Shown piece by piece: positions 6,189 through 6,267 of a DNA stretch of 6,267 nt (the first letter of the stretch is position 1; each line of letters opens with the position of its first letter). A program made the position numbers and the translations under genes. The notes under the pieces are model-generated. The model saw only the letters and a program-made list of their open reading frames with translations. It had not been told where the DNA came from and did not search any database. This DNA is from Acidithiobacillus sulfuriphilus (GTDB lineage: Bacteria > Pseudomonadota > Gammaproteobacteria > Acidithiobacillales > Acidithiobacillaceae). The stretch covers positions 1 to 6,267 of the forward strand of contig NZ_RIZI01000087.1 in assembly GCF_003721225.1 (NCBI RefSeq), read 5' to 3'.

Positions 6189-6217
6189 CTTATAGGAATG
6201 GGGCGGCCACTTGTCAA
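6189..6217 (-). promoter_or_regulatory. Strong sigma70-type promoter of the bioFHC operon
   Basis: On the minus strand the -35 box TTGACA (6217-6212) matches consensus exactly. It is separated by 17 bp from the -10 box TATAAG (6194-6189), which matches five of six consensus bases. The discriminator GGGGC (6188-6184) leads straight into the bioF ATG at 6183, so the predicted start of transcription falls on or within a couple of bases of the start codon. A GC-rich discriminator is a feature of ppGpp-inhibited promoters in enterobacteria, so growth-rate control is possible but only inferred. No BirA-like or BioR-like operator palindrome is recognisable around it. Confidence 0.7.
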
Positions 6218-6267
6218 CGGCGGGCGGGGCAAGGACAATCAAGAGCCCGCTCACGGATAATGATCTG
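6218..6267. other. Right-edge sequence, no assigned gene
   Basis: The last 50 bases beyond the bioF -35 box hold no supported feature. One minus-strand frame is open from the window edge to a TGA at 6182-6180 that overlaps the bioF ATG. The peptide (ending HSYKGA) resembles nothing I know, and about 28 open codons in high-GC DNA are expected by chance. Another minus frame is open from the edge to a TGA that overlaps the TTGACA box. Confidence 0.3.

Noticed and set aside
6184..6250. BirA- or BioR-type operator at the bioF promoter
   Set aside because: I looked for the paired TTGTAAAC/GTTTACAA or TTATnnATAA-like palindromes and found none; biotin-responsive repression at this promoter is not supported by sequence.
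6211..6267. Divergent plus-strand gene starting at a TTG near 6211, open to the window edge
   Set aside because: It would overlap the bioF -35 box, has no ATG and no convincing ribosome-binding site, and the 19 visible codons cannot be assigned to a family.

Overview
The window is a dense, high-GC stretch (visibly above 60 % G+C) with every recognisable gene on the minus strand. Read in the direction of transcription, from high to low coordinates, it carries bioF, bioH, bioC, bioD, htpX, aat and bpt. The gene set (BioC/BioH route to pimelate, HtpX, Aat plus bacterial Bpt) points to a free-living proteobacterium. I lean towards an Acidithiobacillus-like lineage or a neighbouring beta/gammaproteobacterium, but that is impression rather than proof.

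Right part (3390-6267): bioF, bioH and bioC form a tightly packed operon. The bioF/bioH and bioH/bioC junctions can both be read as ATGA stop/start overlaps, which implies translational coupling. A near-consensus sigma70 promoter (TTGACA, 17 bp, TATAAG) sits so close to the bioF start codon that the predicted transcript begins at or within 1-2 nt of the ATG, so bioF may be translated from a leaderless mRNA. Functionally, BioC methylates malonyl-ACP, fatty acid synthesis elongates it, BioH removes the methyl group from pimeloyl-ACP methyl ester, and BioF condenses pimeloyl-ACP with alanine. BioA and BioB are not in the window.

Middle (3123-3389): the only sizeable gap, 267 bp, separates bioC from bioD. 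It is filled by a large nested inverted repeat of about 192 bp (3129-3320) with 28-30 bp outer arms and a central hairpin. A third copy of the arm core follows on the bioC side. That copy and the adjacent arm make a second, mutually exclusive hairpin followed by a T-run on the minus strand. The gap therefore looks like a non-coding palindromic element that may also terminate or attenuate transcription between bioFHC and bioD. The bioD start codon lies just beyond one arm and has no visible Shine-Dalgarno sequence.

Left part (1-3122): bioD is followed by a short AT-rich gap containing a plausible promoter, then htpX (membrane zinc protease), aat and bpt. Aat and Bpt are the two leucyl-transferases of the bacterial N-degron pathway. 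With HtpX they make a small protein-quality-control group. At the extreme left edge an ATG overlaps the bpt stop codon and may begin one more gene that runs out of the window.

No tRNA, rRNA, CRISPR array, transposase or recognisable new multi-gene system was seen. The bioC-bioD palindromic region is the most interesting unexplained structure.
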